Origin: Parundibacterium terreum
GTDB lineage: Bacteria > Pseudomonadota > Gammaproteobacteria > Burkholderiales > Burkholderiaceae_D
Length of the DNA: 64,000 nt
NCBI RefSeq assembly: GCF_014636315.1
Contig: NZ_BMED01000008.1
Location: forward strand, 180,579 to 244,578
Direction: 5' to 3'
The first letter of the stretch is position 1, and each line of letters starts with the position of its first letter. The notes beneath the pieces were generated by a model that was not told the origin of the DNA, ran no database searches, and worked only from the letters and a program-made list of their open reading frames with translations. Of this stretch, positions 1-9,700 are shown in pieces. The position numbers and the translations under genes are program-made.

Positions 1-341
1 CTGACCTGGCCGGTAGCAGCCAGATTTTGCGCCTGCGCCAATTGCGAGACATTGATGTTGTAATTGCCTGCGGAAGCACCTGTAGTCGTGGTCGCGGACA
101 ATATCGTCGCGTCGCCGGCTGTGGCAGAAAGCGCATGGTACTTGGAAGCGTCGCCCAGGCTGGTGAGCGTGCTCTGGAATGCACTCAAAGCACCGCTCAG
201 GCTGCCATAAGCAGACAGCTTGGCTGTGTAAGATGCCTCTTTAATTTGCAGTAATTGCAATGGCCTGGCTTCGACAGTCATCAACTGACTGACAATGCTG
301 TTCACATCGATACTGCCGCTACTGGTTGCACTGACGGTCAC
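1..341 (-). CDS. fliD: Flagellar hook-associated protein 2 (filament cap), N-terminal part
   Basis: The window cuts this gene; about 113 N-terminal codons are visible on the minus strand. Translation begins MTVSATSSGSIDVNSIVSQL and continues MTVEARPLQLL, the conserved N-terminus of FliD, the cap that folds flagellin subunits at the filament tip. The start is a GTG at 341 preceded by a strong GGAGG Shine-Dalgarno about six bases upstream; no ATG fits. It lies downstream of flaG and the flagellin gene on the same strand, the usual fliC-flaG-fliD order in betaproteobacteria. No separate sigma-28 promoter was evident in the 106-bp gap before it, so readthrough from flaG is possible. The family call is secure; the remainder of the gene lies outside the window. 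Confidence 0.93.
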   Translation of the reverse strand, partial: MTVSATSSGSIDVNSIVSQLMTVEARPLQLLQIKEASYTAKLSAYGSLSGALSAFQSTLTSLGDASKYHALSATAGDATILSATTTTGASAGNYNINVSQLAQAQNLAATGQV

Positions 342-447
342 GAATGCCTCCGACTAAAACTATAATGTATCTGATAGCGGGCTATTCCAAAGCGACCTAA
401 AGAGGGGAGAATTACCTGCTATTTCGAGATTCGATATAAGAATGCTA

Positions 448-846
448 TCAAGCTTTTTGCTTGATCAGCACACCTTGCAGTTTGTTTTGCAGATCATCCA
501 GGGCCTTGGAGATTTCCAGCGCTTCTTTGGATGGCATCTGACGTATTACTTCCTTGGTTTTCTGGTCAACTACCTTGACTATAGCGCGGTCCGCGTCCGA
601 GTCAAATGAAAATTCCAGGTCTTGAGAGAAAGAGGACTTCAGCATGTCATTGATGCTTTTGACTGCCTGGGTGACTTGTGCAGTAGTAGGGGCAGGGGAT
701 GGTTGCTTTATATCAGTAGCCTCTACAACAGGGGCGACGGCTGCCTTGACAGGCACTGCAGGGCTTGCTGTATCGGTGCCGTAAGCGCCAATACTCGCTG
801 CACGCGACGCGGCTGAACTAGCTCCGCCGGTAGGTGATATATCCAT
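448..846 (-). CDS. flaG: FlaG family flagellar protein
   Basis: 132 residues, normal for FlaG. The N-terminal half is low-complexity (Ala/Thr/Pro-rich linker to about residue 55). The C-terminal half carries the FlaG core with SFDSDADRAIVKVVD followed by TKEVIRQMPSKEAL, a compact alpha/beta domain. FlaG proteins influence filament length and lie beside fliC and fliD in many polar flagellates; their biochemical role is not settled. The ATG at 846 has a GGGAG ribosome site. The gene follows flagellin after a strong hairpin at 871-895 and precedes fliD by about 106 bp, so it is probably co-transcribed at a reduced level by readthrough. Confidence 0.92.
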   Translation of the reverse strand: MDISPTGGASSAASRAASIGAYGTDTASPAVPVKAAVAPVVEATDIKQPSPAPTTAQVTQAVKSINDMLKSSFSQDLEFSFDSDADRAIVKVVDQKTKEVIRQMPSKEALEISKALDDLQNKLQGVLIKQKA

Positions 847-870
847 GATTGCTCCCTCTATGACAATAAG

Positions 871-895
871 CCTGGCAGAAAGAATTTCTGCCAGG
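871..895 (-). terminator. Hairpin downstream of flagellin (terminator or attenuator)
   Basis: A perfect 11-bp inverted repeat, CCTGGCAGAAA and TTTCTGCCAGG around a 3-nt loop, lies 27 bases past the flagellin stop and before the flaG ribosome site. There is no long U-tract after it. It may act as a leaky terminator or as a 3' stabiliser of the abundant flagellin mRNA. The structure is seen in the sequence; its function is inferred. Confidence 0.6.
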
Positions 896-921
896 ACTTA
901 TTTACCGTACTATTTTTCCGA

Positions 922-2373
922 TTAACGTAACAGCGCTAACACGCCGTTAGGCAGCGAGTTCGCTTGCGCCAACATCGCAGTACCAGCTTGTTGCAGGATC
1001 TGGCCACGTGTCAGATTGGCTGTTTCTGCTGCAAAGTCTGTATCCTGAATACGGCTGCGGGAAGCAGACAAGTTTTCAGAAGTAGTTTGCAGGTTAGTAA
1101 CAGCGCTGCTGAAACGTGATTGTAAAGCACCGAATGTAGCACGTTGGCCGTTGACTGCGGACAAAGCGGAGTCGATAACCTTCAATGCATCTGTTGCGCC
1201 TTTAGCGGACGAAACGTCGATGTTGGACACAGTGTTCAAAGTAGCAGAGTTTGCAGTGAAGTCTGTTGCACCTGCAATGTTACCAACGGTGAAGCCTTTG
1301 TCCGAGTTCATGACAACATAACCCAGCGATTTGGATGTTGTACCGCCATTTGCAACGGCCGCATCTACCGCACCTTGCGCATTACCAGAAGCATCCAGAT
1401 TCTGGTTATCGAAAGTTGCTGTTGCTGCAGTACTATTGTTAGTAATAGCAATGTTGTTACCGCTTGCGTTGGTCAGGATCAGTGCATCGTTTGTCGAGTT
1501 CAACTTGGCGGTTACGCCTGTTTTGGAAGAAGCGTCATTGATTGCCGATACTGCTGTTGCCAGGCCGCTAGCGTCCAGATTGGCGCCAACAGTGAAAGTA
1601 ACGTTGGCTGCGGTAGAGTTGTCGGATACCAGGCCCAGAGAATAGGACTGACCTGCGACAAATTTTACCTGTGTATCTGTTTGTGCTGTTGCGCTCACAC
1701 CGGTTGTGTCGGAAACGCTATTAATCGACGTTGCGACTGTTTTTGCTGTGTCAGTTGCTGAAACGTTGATTGTTTTTGTTGCCAAACCTTGGATGTCGAA
1801 AGTACCAGCTGCGTAGGCGGCTGTGGCACTTGCTGCTACACCGTCAGTAGAGAAAGCATTGTTACCATAGCTGTTTGTACGGAAGTTTGCTGTTGTCGCT
1901 GTAATCGTTTGACCGGCGTTAGCACCAACTTGGAAAGATGTAGTACCAAAGCTGCCGTCCAGCAGGTTCAAGCCGTTGAACTGTGTAGTTTGAGCTGTAC
2001 GGTCCATCTCGGAGATCAGCTGGCCAACCTCTTTCTGGATCGCTGCACGGTCAGTTGCTGTATTGGAGCCGTTGGCGGACTGTACGGCCAGTTCACGAAT
2101 ACGTTGCAAGTTATCGCCTGTGGTTGCCAAAGCACCCTCAGCAGTTTGCATCAGGGAGATACCGTCGTTTGCGTTACGGCTAGCTTGTGACAGACCGTTG
2201 ATCTGAGCAGTGAAACGATCGGCAATCGCCAAGCCTGCAGCATCGTCTTTTGCGCTGTTAATACGCAGACCGGAAGACAAGCGCTGGATCGAAGTGTTCA
2301 GGGACGATTGTGAAGTCGTCAGGTTACGCTGAGCATTGAGTGAAGCAATATTGGTATTAATTACTGAAGCCAT
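922..2373 (-). CDS. fliC: Flagellin
   Basis: 483 residues. The start is the ATG at 2373 (MASVINTNIASLNAQRN), with AAGGAGA seven bases upstream; an in-frame codon eight residues further upstream lacks flagellin homology. The conserved N-terminal D0/D1 (residues 1-170, with LSSGLRINSAKDDAAGLAIA) and C-terminal D1/D0 (last about 90 residues, ending SLPNGVLALLR) build the filament core. The central 170-395 region is Ser/Thr/Ala-rich and variable, the surface domain usually glycosylated in this group. A sigma-28 promoter lies about 190 bp upstream. flaG and fliD follow on the same strand, and an OGT-like glycosyltransferase lies at 4599-6428. No frameshift or truncation is seen. Confidence 0.97.
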   Translation of the reverse strand: MASVINTNIASLNAQRNLTTSQSSLNTSIQRLSSGLRINSAKDDAAGLAIADRFTAQINGLSQASRNANDGISLMQTAEGALATTGDNLQRIRELAVQSANGSNTATDRAAIQKEVGQLISEMDRTAQTTQFNGLNLLDGSFGTTSFQVGANAGQTITATTANFRTNSYGNNAFSTDGVAASATAAYAAGTFDIQGLATKTINVSATDTAKTVATSINSVSDTTGVSATAQTDTQVKFVAGQSYSLGLVSDNSTAANVTFTVGANLDASGLATAVSAINDASSKTGVTAKLNSTNDALILTNASGNNIAITNNSTAATATFDNQNLDASGNAQGAVDAAVANGGTTSKSLGYVVMNSDKGFTVGNIAGATDFTANSATLNTVSNIDVSSAKGATDALKVIDSALSAVNGQRATFGALQSRFSSAVTNLQTTSENLSASRSRIQDTDFAAETANLTRGQILQQAGTAMLAQANSLPNGVLALLR

Positions 2374-2558
2374 GTTGATTCTCCTTACCGAAGTCATTAA
2401 ATTTGGCGGAACACGCCTTAAACTTTGGTCTGCCTCGTAAAGACTAAGACAATCGGACCGCCGTTGCTAAGTGATATCGGACGGACTCCCAAAATGTTTA
2501 ACTAGTTTCTGCAGATAAATATTTTTTTTTGGCCTTCAATTTATATTGATTACTTCGC

Positions 2559-2585
2559 TCTACGGCGTTATCTGAAAATACTTTA
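2559..2585 (-). promoter_or_regulatory. Sigma-28 (FliA) promoter of the flagellin gene
   Basis: On the minus strand TAAAGTAT (2585-2578), then exactly 11 bases, then GCCGTAGA (2566-2559). The FliA consensus is TAAAGTTT-N11-GCCGATAA, so the -35 element matches at 7 of 8 positions, the -10 core GCCG is intact, and the spacing is exact. It implies a 5' leader of roughly 180 nt. It is the only match seen in the AT-rich gap between flagellin and the divergent PEP-CTERM gene. Confidence 0.8.
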
Positions 2586-2903
2586 GGGTAAATTTTCAGT
2601 TAATTTTCGCAATGTTTTTTCTGTTCATAACCCCAAACCTTGGAGAAAAAATAGATTTCTTGTCGTGTTTAAGCTTATTTGAGAATTTAATTTTAAGAAA
2701 AATTAAAATTAAGACAACTCAATTCAAATTCCGGCGCTATTTACTTACTGAATAAAGCTTTTTTGATCACCAGAAATAAGGGGGAATTGCCGTTGATTTT
2801 ATAAAATTGCTTTTGGGAAATATAATTTATTGTCTATGTGCAACAATTAGGCGATGGAATATTCTTTTTGCTGCAACTTTATCTACTATCCCGAAAGACA
2901 TTT

Positions 2904-3530
2904 ATGAAGAAGCGTTTATTTGCCGCCCTACTGGTAACTTGTGCTTTTACCGCAAGCAGCCAGGCTACGGTGATTGACTTTAATGCTGATAAGACTTATC
3001 ACGCCAGCGGCCTGTATCAGGAAGATGGTTTCCGTATTGCCGCCAACGAAGACGGCGCGAATAAGAATCAGACTCTTGTTTTTTGGGGCGATAACAGCGC
3101 TCATTACAATGCCGACAGCAAAGGCAATACGCTGACTAATAATTATGCTGGTGCGACACTGACTCTCACCAAATCCGGCGGAGGCACTTTTTCATTTGAT
3201 TCTATTGATATGGGGGACGGTGCAAACTCCACGTCTTCCGGAAATGTCATATTCAATTTCTTCTTCGCGAACGGGCTAACGAGCCAAAAGACAGTAACAT
3301 TGGATAATATCGTCGGCCTTCAAACATTTGTTTTTAATTTGACAAACCTGTCAGCCGTATCATGGACTCCGTTGACGACAACAGCCAAACGATCCCAGGT
3401 GGATAATATTGTTCTGGATACTACCGTCCCTGCCAATCCTGTTCCCGAGCCAGCTTCACTGACGTTAGCCGGGATCGGGCTCATGGTTCTTGCAGCGAGC
3501 CGTTTCTTAAAAGCTCGTGCAGATTCTTGA
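2904..3530 (+). CDS. PEP-CTERM sorted exported protein
   Basis: 208 residues. The start at 2904 (MKKRLFAALLVTCAF) gives a clean signal peptide with cleavage near SSQA; the upstream in-frame extension to 2838 would bury it. The C-terminus is a textbook PEP-CTERM tripartite signal: VPEPASLTLAG, a hydrophobic stretch, then the basic tail RFLKARADS. Exosortase is expected to process it for surface or exopolysaccharide association; no exosortase gene lies in the window. The body is rich in Asn/Thr/Gly beta-strand-like sequence with no recognised enzymatic motif. A TATAAT-like hexamer sits near 2821, but I could not pair it with a convincing -35. The gene stands alone, divergent from flagellin. Confidence 0.85.
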   Translation: MKKRLFAALLVTCAFTASSQATVIDFNADKTYHASGLYQEDGFRIAANEDGANKNQTLVFWGDNSAHYNADSKGNTLTNNYAGATLTLTKSGGGTFSFDSIDMGDGANSTSSGNVIFNFFFANGLTSQKTVTLDNIVGLQTFVFNLTNLSAVSWTPLTTTAKRSQVDNIVLDTTVPANPVPEPASLTLAGIGLMVLAASRFLKARADS

Positions 3531-3730
3531 TGCTGCGAGGGTATTTGTGTCAGAGTGCGATCTGATCGCCGGTCAGCTAATCGCAGATAGATTTAGGCCC
3601 CCGACGCGCTTGTCGATCTCGTGAGGTTTACAGGACTGGGGGCAGACTCGGCTAATGGCGTGCATAGTCTGCGAGCGACCGGCTTTTCATTGCAGCGACC
3701 GGTTTAGCACACTTGAGTAAAATGCCGTTT

Positions 3731-4528
3731 TTAACGCAACACATCGCGGATCTTATTGAATGCCGTCAGGTAATGTGCAACATTGGGATTGTCATTCATG
3801 GCCATTTTCAGGGCGTCGCTGACCACGGCTTCATGCTCAAACTGGTTCAGGCGAGTGGATGACCAGGCGCAGGCGAAGGTATTGTAGGCCCACACTTTCC
3901 AGTCGCTATTGCTCTTTAATAGTAAAGAAGCAATCCGCTCCATCAGGAATACTTTTCTTTCCACGTCTTCGTAGCTGGTCGTATGGCAAAGCCGGGCCTT
4001 CAATTCGCTGTCCGGACCCTCGCAAATTGCGTACATGGCTTCATTAATCTGCAGCCACTGGCGCCAGAACGCTGGCCGCGCGACGAAAAAATTGCTGAAT
4101 ACAATATGGCGGGAGTCCATGATCAGGCCGGCCAACCGCAAGGGCTTGCCTATCGCGGCCAGAAAATCCTCGCCGGTCTGCGTGAAACCTTGGTCAAACA
4201 ACTCATTCTGCTCGAAGACATTCAGGAAGAATGCGCCCATGTCAGCCTGCGGGCTGAAGGTGATGACATCCGTGTCGGCGGGGGAGGACAGTATGAACTG
4301 GACGGTCTGTGCATGCGAAAGCCCGGTCTTGGCACGGAACTTGGGTGAGAAAAAACCGTAAAAGCACTCCTCGTCCAGCGTTTCACTCAATAGGAAATTA
4401 CGGATGGGGTAGTATTCACGCCAATCCGCCCGTGGATTGTCAGTGATATTCAAGGCGGAGTAACCCGCTTCCATATTGGCCAGGATTTGTTCGGAATAGG
4501 CTATCTGGTAGAGCTTGACTTGGCGCAT
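3731..4528 (-). CDS. Uncharacterised protein next to the OGT-like glycosyltransferase
   Basis: 265 residues, not recognised. It starts MRQVKLYQIAYSEQ and contains a segment resembling a donor-site region of small glycosyltransferase-like proteins (QADMGAFFLNVFEQNEL), but no DxD or other diagnostic motif could be confirmed. Many aromatic residues and no signal peptide or membrane segment suggest a soluble cytoplasmic protein. It lies 70 bp downstream of the TPR/OGT gene on the same strand, so co-transcription is likely, and a shared role in flagellin or surface glycosylation is a reasonable inference only. No clear Shine-Dalgarno precedes the ATG. Confidence 0.6.
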   Translation of the reverse strand: MRQVKLYQIAYSEQILANMEAGYSALNITDNPRADWREYYPIRNFLLSETLDEECFYGFFSPKFRAKTGLSHAQTVQFILSSPADTDVITFSPQADMGAFFLNVFEQNELFDQGFTQTGEDFLAAIGKPLRLAGLIMDSRHIVFSNFFVARPAFWRQWLQINEAMYAICEGPDSELKARLCHTTSYEDVERKVFLMERIASLLLKSNSDWKVWAYNTFACAWSSTRLNQFEHEAVVSDALKMAMNDNPNVAHYLTAFNKIRDVLR

Positions 4529-4598
4529 GAGATGGATTCGTTGATCAATGTGGTTCTTGCAATTGGCTGAGTAGGGTTTGCCGCGAGCCTTGAGTCCG

Positions 4599-6428
4599 CT
4601 ATGCAGTTTGTTTTAACTCAGCCAGCAAACGCGTGATGACCGCATCAAAGTCGGCCACAAATTTATGCGTATTCAGTGCCGCGCTATTTTGCTTGGCTGC
4701 CTTCAGTATGTCGCTGCTTTGCGCTTGTTGCTGCGGGCTGAGCGCAAAGGCAACGGCCTTGTCTTCATACTCTGCATGCGTATCGGCGATCAGGCTCTCC
4801 AGCCCGACCGAGCGCAGTATGCTGCCGGCCATGCGCGAGGTATAGCTGCGTCCAGATAAGGTCACCAGCGGCAGACCCACCCAGACGGCATCGTTGGCGG
4901 TTGTGCCGGCATTGTAGGGGAATGTGTCCAGGAACAAATCGGCCGAGCAGAATCGCGATAGGTAATCGGTAGGAGACACTCTGCCGGCAAAAAACAGGCG
5001 GTCGGGGTCGATGCCATGTGCTTGTGCCGCATTGCGCATGTTTTGCTCGGACCATTGATTGTCCTTCAGTAGCCACAATACACTGTCCGGAACCCGGCGC
5101 AGTATGCGCATCCATGACTCGAATACTTCAGGGATGATCTTGTAGTTGTTGTTGAAGGCGCAGAAAACGAACTTATCTTCCGGCAGTCCGTAATGCGCTT
5201 TTTTCTTTTCGCTGGAATATTCGCGCTGGTCATCGCTGACCTGGTAGCAGTCCGGCATATACAGCGGCTTTTCGGTGAAGTGCTGTGCCAGCTCCGGCGG
5301 ATAGATATACTCATCGCCGATGACGTAATCGACATAGGGCAGTGCGGAAGTGCCGGGATAGCCCAGATAGGCGATCTGTATGGGAGCAGGGCCGCGGGCC
5401 ACGATATTCGGGCGCGTGCCTGCAGTCAGCCCCTGCAGATCGAACAGGATGTCTATTTCCTGCTTCTGGATCAGCTCTGCTGCTTTTTCATCGCTGGTAC
5501 CGGCGATGTCGTAGTATTTATCAAAGGATGAGAATACGCGGTGCTGGAAGGGCGTGCCGTCCCGGTTGCTCCAGCCGAAACCTATCACTTCATACTTGTT
5601 GCGATCGAGGAGTTCAAAGAAGCGCACCGTCAACAGTGATAAGGCATGCAGGCAGAAGTCGCCGGACAGGAAACCGATTTTCAGCTTCTTATGCTCAGGA
5701 TAAAGCCGGCCGAACGGCATCATGCGCGGCACGTCGATGACATTCTTGCTCACATAATTGCGCGCGGTTTCCAGCAGGCGGGCGGGGTCGTCGGTCAGGC
5801 CGAGCAGGGCCAGCGGCGAGGCCGCCTGCCACATGTTTTCAACGGAAATGCCGGGCAGCTTGCGCAGGCTGGGCCATTTGCATTGTTTTTGCCGCAGGTG
5901 TATCCAGTGGTACAGCGCTGCCGGCTGCTCCTGGTTCAATTCCAGGCTGCGCCTCAATACGTCCTCGGCCTCGTCATACTCTTTGAACTTGTCCAGCAGC
6001 CTGCCCATGCCGTTCAGCAGCATGATGTGAATGCCATTATTCTGCGCATCCTTGAGCGCCGGCTCGGCTAGCGAGGCGCGCCATTGCTTGATGGTTTCCT
6101 GGAAGTGGCCCTGGCGTTCCAGATGAACGCCGACATTGTATTGGGCCTGGAAGAAATCCGGCTTCAGATGCGCCGCCTGGCGAAACGCCGCTACGGCTTC
6201 GGAGGAGCTGCCGACTTCACCCAGCAGCACCCCCAGGTTGAAATAGGCGGCATGCTCAAGCGCCCGCTCCGGGTGCTTGAGCCAGGCCCTGTAGAGATCA
6301 ATCGCCTTAGCCTGTTGCTGCGTGCGGATCAGTTGCTCCGCCATCGGGATGACTTTTAACAGCTCAAGCTTGCCTTGCAGGGCCAGCGCAAGAAGTTCGT
6401 CGTAGTTAGTTTGTTCTGAGTTGGACAT
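4599..6428 (-). CDS. TPR protein with SPINDLY/O-GlcNAc transferase (GT41) domain
   Basis: 609 residues. Residues 1-190 are TPR-like helical repeats (for example AYFNLGVLLGEVGSSSEAVA and FFQAQYNVGVHLERQGHFQE). From about residue 230 there is a GT41 catalytic domain: KIGFLSGDFCLHAL, ILFDLQGLTAGTRPNIVARG, APIQIAYLGYPGTS, DYVIGDEYIYPPE, and near the end LFLDTFPYNAGTTANDAVW with GLPLVTLSGRSYTSRMAGSI. These match the bacterial SPINDLY/OGT family, which transfers a sugar from a nucleotide donor to Ser/Thr of proteins. In betaproteobacteria such genes near fliC are usually linked to flagellin glycosylation; the substrate is inferred from the neighbourhood. Cytoplasmic, with no signal peptide. The ribosome site is weak (GAAAAG). 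Confidence 0.88.
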   Translation of the reverse strand: MSNSEQTNYDELLALALQGKLELLKVIPMAEQLIRTQQQAKAIDLYRAWLKHPERALEHAAYFNLGVLLGEVGSSSEAVAAFRQAAHLKPDFFQAQYNVGVHLERQGHFQETIKQWRASLAEPALKDAQNNGIHIMLLNGMGRLLDKFKEYDEAEDVLRRSLELNQEQPAALYHWIHLRQKQCKWPSLRKLPGISVENMWQAASPLALLGLTDDPARLLETARNYVSKNVIDVPRMMPFGRLYPEHKKLKIGFLSGDFCLHALSLLTVRFFELLDRNKYEVIGFGWSNRDGTPFQHRVFSSFDKYYDIAGTSDEKAAELIQKQEIDILFDLQGLTAGTRPNIVARGPAPIQIAYLGYPGTSALPYVDYVIGDEYIYPPELAQHFTEKPLYMPDCYQVSDDQREYSSEKKKAHYGLPEDKFVFCAFNNNYKIIPEVFESWMRILRRVPDSVLWLLKDNQWSEQNMRNAAQAHGIDPDRLFFAGRVSPTDYLSRFCSADLFLDTFPYNAGTTANDAVWVGLPLVTLSGRSYTSRMAGSILRSVGLESLIADTHAEYEDKAVAFALSPQQQAQSSDILKAAKQNSAALNTHKFVADFDAVITRLLAELKQTA

Positions 6429-6696
6429 CTTTTCGTTTTTCTTATTTGCTGCACATTGAGGTCAAGTATCCGTGCTGGCGATGCCGCGCAATCGCGTAAA
6501 AGGCATGTAACAGGCATGCAGCAGGATATGGTCGCCCAGTGATTTTGCAAAATGGATAGCCTAAACGCAAGCAGAAATACTGCTTTAAGCGGTTTATTTG
6601 TGTTTTCGGTACGAATTGCAGATTTCGGACAGCTTTCAGCCGGATATCAAGTCGGCCATCAAGCCGATCTCCGGCCTAAGGCAAATGCCCAGGCGT

Positions 6697-6731
6697 AAAA
6701 AAAGCGGCAAGACTTTTCAGTCTTGCCGCTT
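6697..6731 (-). terminator. Rho-independent terminator of the secreted repeat protein
   Basis: A perfect 13-bp stem, AAGCGGCAAGACT paired with AGTCTTGCCGCTT around a four-base loop, is followed on the minus strand by a run of seven T. It begins 18 bases past the stop of the giant repeat protein, a canonical intrinsic terminator ending the type I secretion operon. The remaining bases to the OGT-like start at 6428 hold no gene; a small inverted repeat AAGCAG-N5-CTGCTT lies at 6569-6585. Confidence 0.93.
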
Positions 6732-6748
6732 CTATTCATGCAGCTGGA

Positions 6749-9700
6749 TTACTTGTGGCTTGGTGCCAGGATTCCATTGTTGTTTGGATTCAGGATACCT
6801 TGTCCACCGCCAGTTTGGCCTGCCAACATTGCCGGTGTGCCGGAGCCGTTGACCAGATTGCCATTGGCATCGAAGTTTTTCATCACATCGACGATGGTCG
6901 CCACGTTTGCCGCCGTAGAGGCATTCGAGCTGGAGTTTCCACCCAATACGCCGCTGATGGCAGGCGCGCCGGCTGCAGCTGTCTGTGCACTATCGAAGGC
7001 ACCGATGGCTTGCGACAAGCTGCTGACATTGGATTTCAGGTCTGCAGGCTGTTGGTTCTTGTCTGCAACAAACCAGACGTCACCCATCGCATGTGTCTTG
7101 CCGTCGGCGGTTTCGTAGCTGGAAACCAGACCCAGCCAGTTGCCGTTATCCTTGACCGAAGTTTTGGATGCGTCAAGATTCAGCTTGGTGATGCCCAGGT
7201 CGGTCAGGGAAGAGAGTTCCCCGGCTTCGCTGATACCGTCTGAGTTCTTGTCTACCCATACCTTCAGATCGCCGAAGGCGGTGTCTGCGCTGGAGATGAC
7301 GTTGTCATGGTTGCTGTCCAGCTCGCTCAGTGCTGCATAACCATCAGACGCTTTGCCGCCTGTGGACGTGTTGGTTGCATTTCCGAACAGTTCCGAACCG
7401 TCGTTGATGATGCCGTCATGGTTGCGATCCAGTACCAGCAAGCCGTCGCTGGAAGAAACCCAGCCAGTATTGACCTTGTTGCCGCTTGCAAACAGATCGA
7501 ACTCAACGCCGGACGCGATGCTCTGCGTTTTGATGCCGTCGCCATTCAGATCCAGAATGATAGGCGAAGTCACTTTCAGGTGAGAGATCTGTGCAGTGGT
7601 GAACGCAGGGATCTGGTCACTGGTCAGGGCCATGGTTTGTGTCGATGACAGGGCTTCTACCTGAGCAGTCGTCAACGCAACGATCTGGTCTGTCGTCAGG
7701 TGGCTGACTTGAGAAGTCGTCAAGTGGTTGATCGCGCTGGTCGTCAGGGCTTTAACGTCCTGAGTTTCCATTGCTTGCAACTGGTCGGTCGTCAAGGCCG
7801 CTACCTGCGCAGTCTTCATTGCGGCGACCTGAGCAGTCGTCAACGCAACGATCTGGTCGGTGCTCAATGCTTTGGAGACTTGATCTGTCGTCAATGCGCC
7901 GATTTCAGCAGTAGTCAAAGCAGCGATCTGCGCTGTTGTGAAGCCTTTGGAGATCTGGTCTGTCGTCAGGGCAGCAACTGCGTTGGTGCTCAGTGCGGCG
8001 ACATCACGTGTTTCCAGAGCGTGAACCTGGTCAGTCGTCAACGCTACAACTTGCGATGTTTTCAGCGATGCAACCTGTGCAGTCGTCAATGCAACGACCT
8101 GGTCTGTCGTCAGGCCTTTGGAGACTTGATCTGTCGTCAAAGCGCCAACTTCAGCGGTAGTCAATGCAGCGATTTGCGCTGTAGTCAGACCTTTGGAAAC
8201 CTGGTCTGTCGTCAACGCAGCGACGTTAGCGGAGCCCAGTGCAGCGACATCGCGTGTTTCCAGAGCAGCGACCTGGTCTGTCGTCAACGCTACAACTTGC
8301 GATGTTTTCAGCGCGCCGACTTGTGCTGTGGACAGAGCCACAACCTGGTCGGTGGTCAGACCTTTGGAAATCTGGTCTGTCGTCAATGCAGCGATAGAGG
8401 CGGTAGTCATTGCAGCCAGATCACGTGTTTCCAGAGCAGCGACTTCGTCTGTCGTCAATGCAACAACCTGGGTCGTTTTCAGGCCGGCGACTTGTGCGGT
8501 AGTCAAAGCAACGACTTGATCCGTGGTCAGACCTTTGGAGATCTGATCGGTGGTCAGGGCATTGATCTGGCCGGTAGTCATTGCAGCAACCTGCGCAGCG
8601 CTCAGACCTTTGGAGATCTGGTCTGTCGTCAATGCAGCAACAGCGGCGGTAGACAGGGAGGCAACGTCGCGTGTTTCCAGCGCAGCAACCTGGTCTGTCG
8701 TCAAGGATGCAACCTGTGCTGTTTTCAGCGCAGCGACCTGGGTGGTAGACAGGGCCACAACCTGGTCGGTCGTCAGGCCTTTGGAGACCTGGTCAGTTGT
8801 CAACGCAGCGACTTCAGCAGTGGTGAATGCAGCAACTTGTGCCGCAGTCAGGCCTTTGGAGATCTGGTCGGTAGTCAGTGCAGCAACGTTAGCAGAACCC
8901 AGCGCAGCAACATCGCGTGTTTCCAGAGCGTGAACCTGGTCGGTAGTCAGAGCGACAACCTGTGCAGTTTTCAACGCGCCTACCTGGGCAGTGGACAATG
9001 CCACGACCTGGTCAGTAGTCAGGCCTTTGGAGATCTGGTCTGTGGTCAACGCAGCGATTGCAGCAGTGCTCAAGACAGCCAGGTCACGTGTTTCTATCGC
9101 TGCTACCTGGTCGGTAGACAGAGCGACAACCTGAGATGTTTTCAGAGCGCCGACTTGGGCTGTAGTCAATGCGACTACTTGGTCAGTGGTCAGGCCTTTG
9201 GAGATCTGGTCTGTCGTCAACGCAGCGATTTCAGCGCTGGTCAACGCAGCAACTTGCGCGGTGCTCAGACCTTGAGAGATCTGGTCGGTAGTCAACGCAG
9301 CAACGTTGGCGGTACCCAGTGCAGCAACGTCGCGTGTTTCCAGAGCGTGAACCTGATCAGTGCTCAATGCCACAACTTGCGATGTTTTCAGTGCGCCGAC
9401 TTGAGCGGTAGACAGAGCCACAACCTGGTCAGTAGTCAGGCCTTTGGAGATCTGGTCTGTTGTCAATGCAGCGATTGCAGCGGTGCTCAGGACAGCCAGG
9501 TCGCGTGTTTCCAATGCAGCGATCTGGTCAGTAGAGAAGGCTACGATCTGAGCTGTTTTCAGAGCGCCGACTTGTGCTGTAGTCAGTGCCACTACTTGAT
9601 CAGTAGTCAGACCTTTGGAGATCTGGTCGGTTGTCAATGCGCCGATTTGCGCGCTGGTCATTGCACCTACTTGGGAAGCGCTCAAACCTTTGGAGATTTG

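Noticed and set aside
1144..1761. Plus-strand frame of 205 codons inside flagellin
   Set aside because: Shadow of fliC; Cys-rich nonsense translation with no start signal.
2838..2903. Sigma-54 promoter for the first PEP-CTERM gene
   Set aside because: The GG and GC elements are 12 rather than 10 bases apart, so no acceptable -24/-12 pair.
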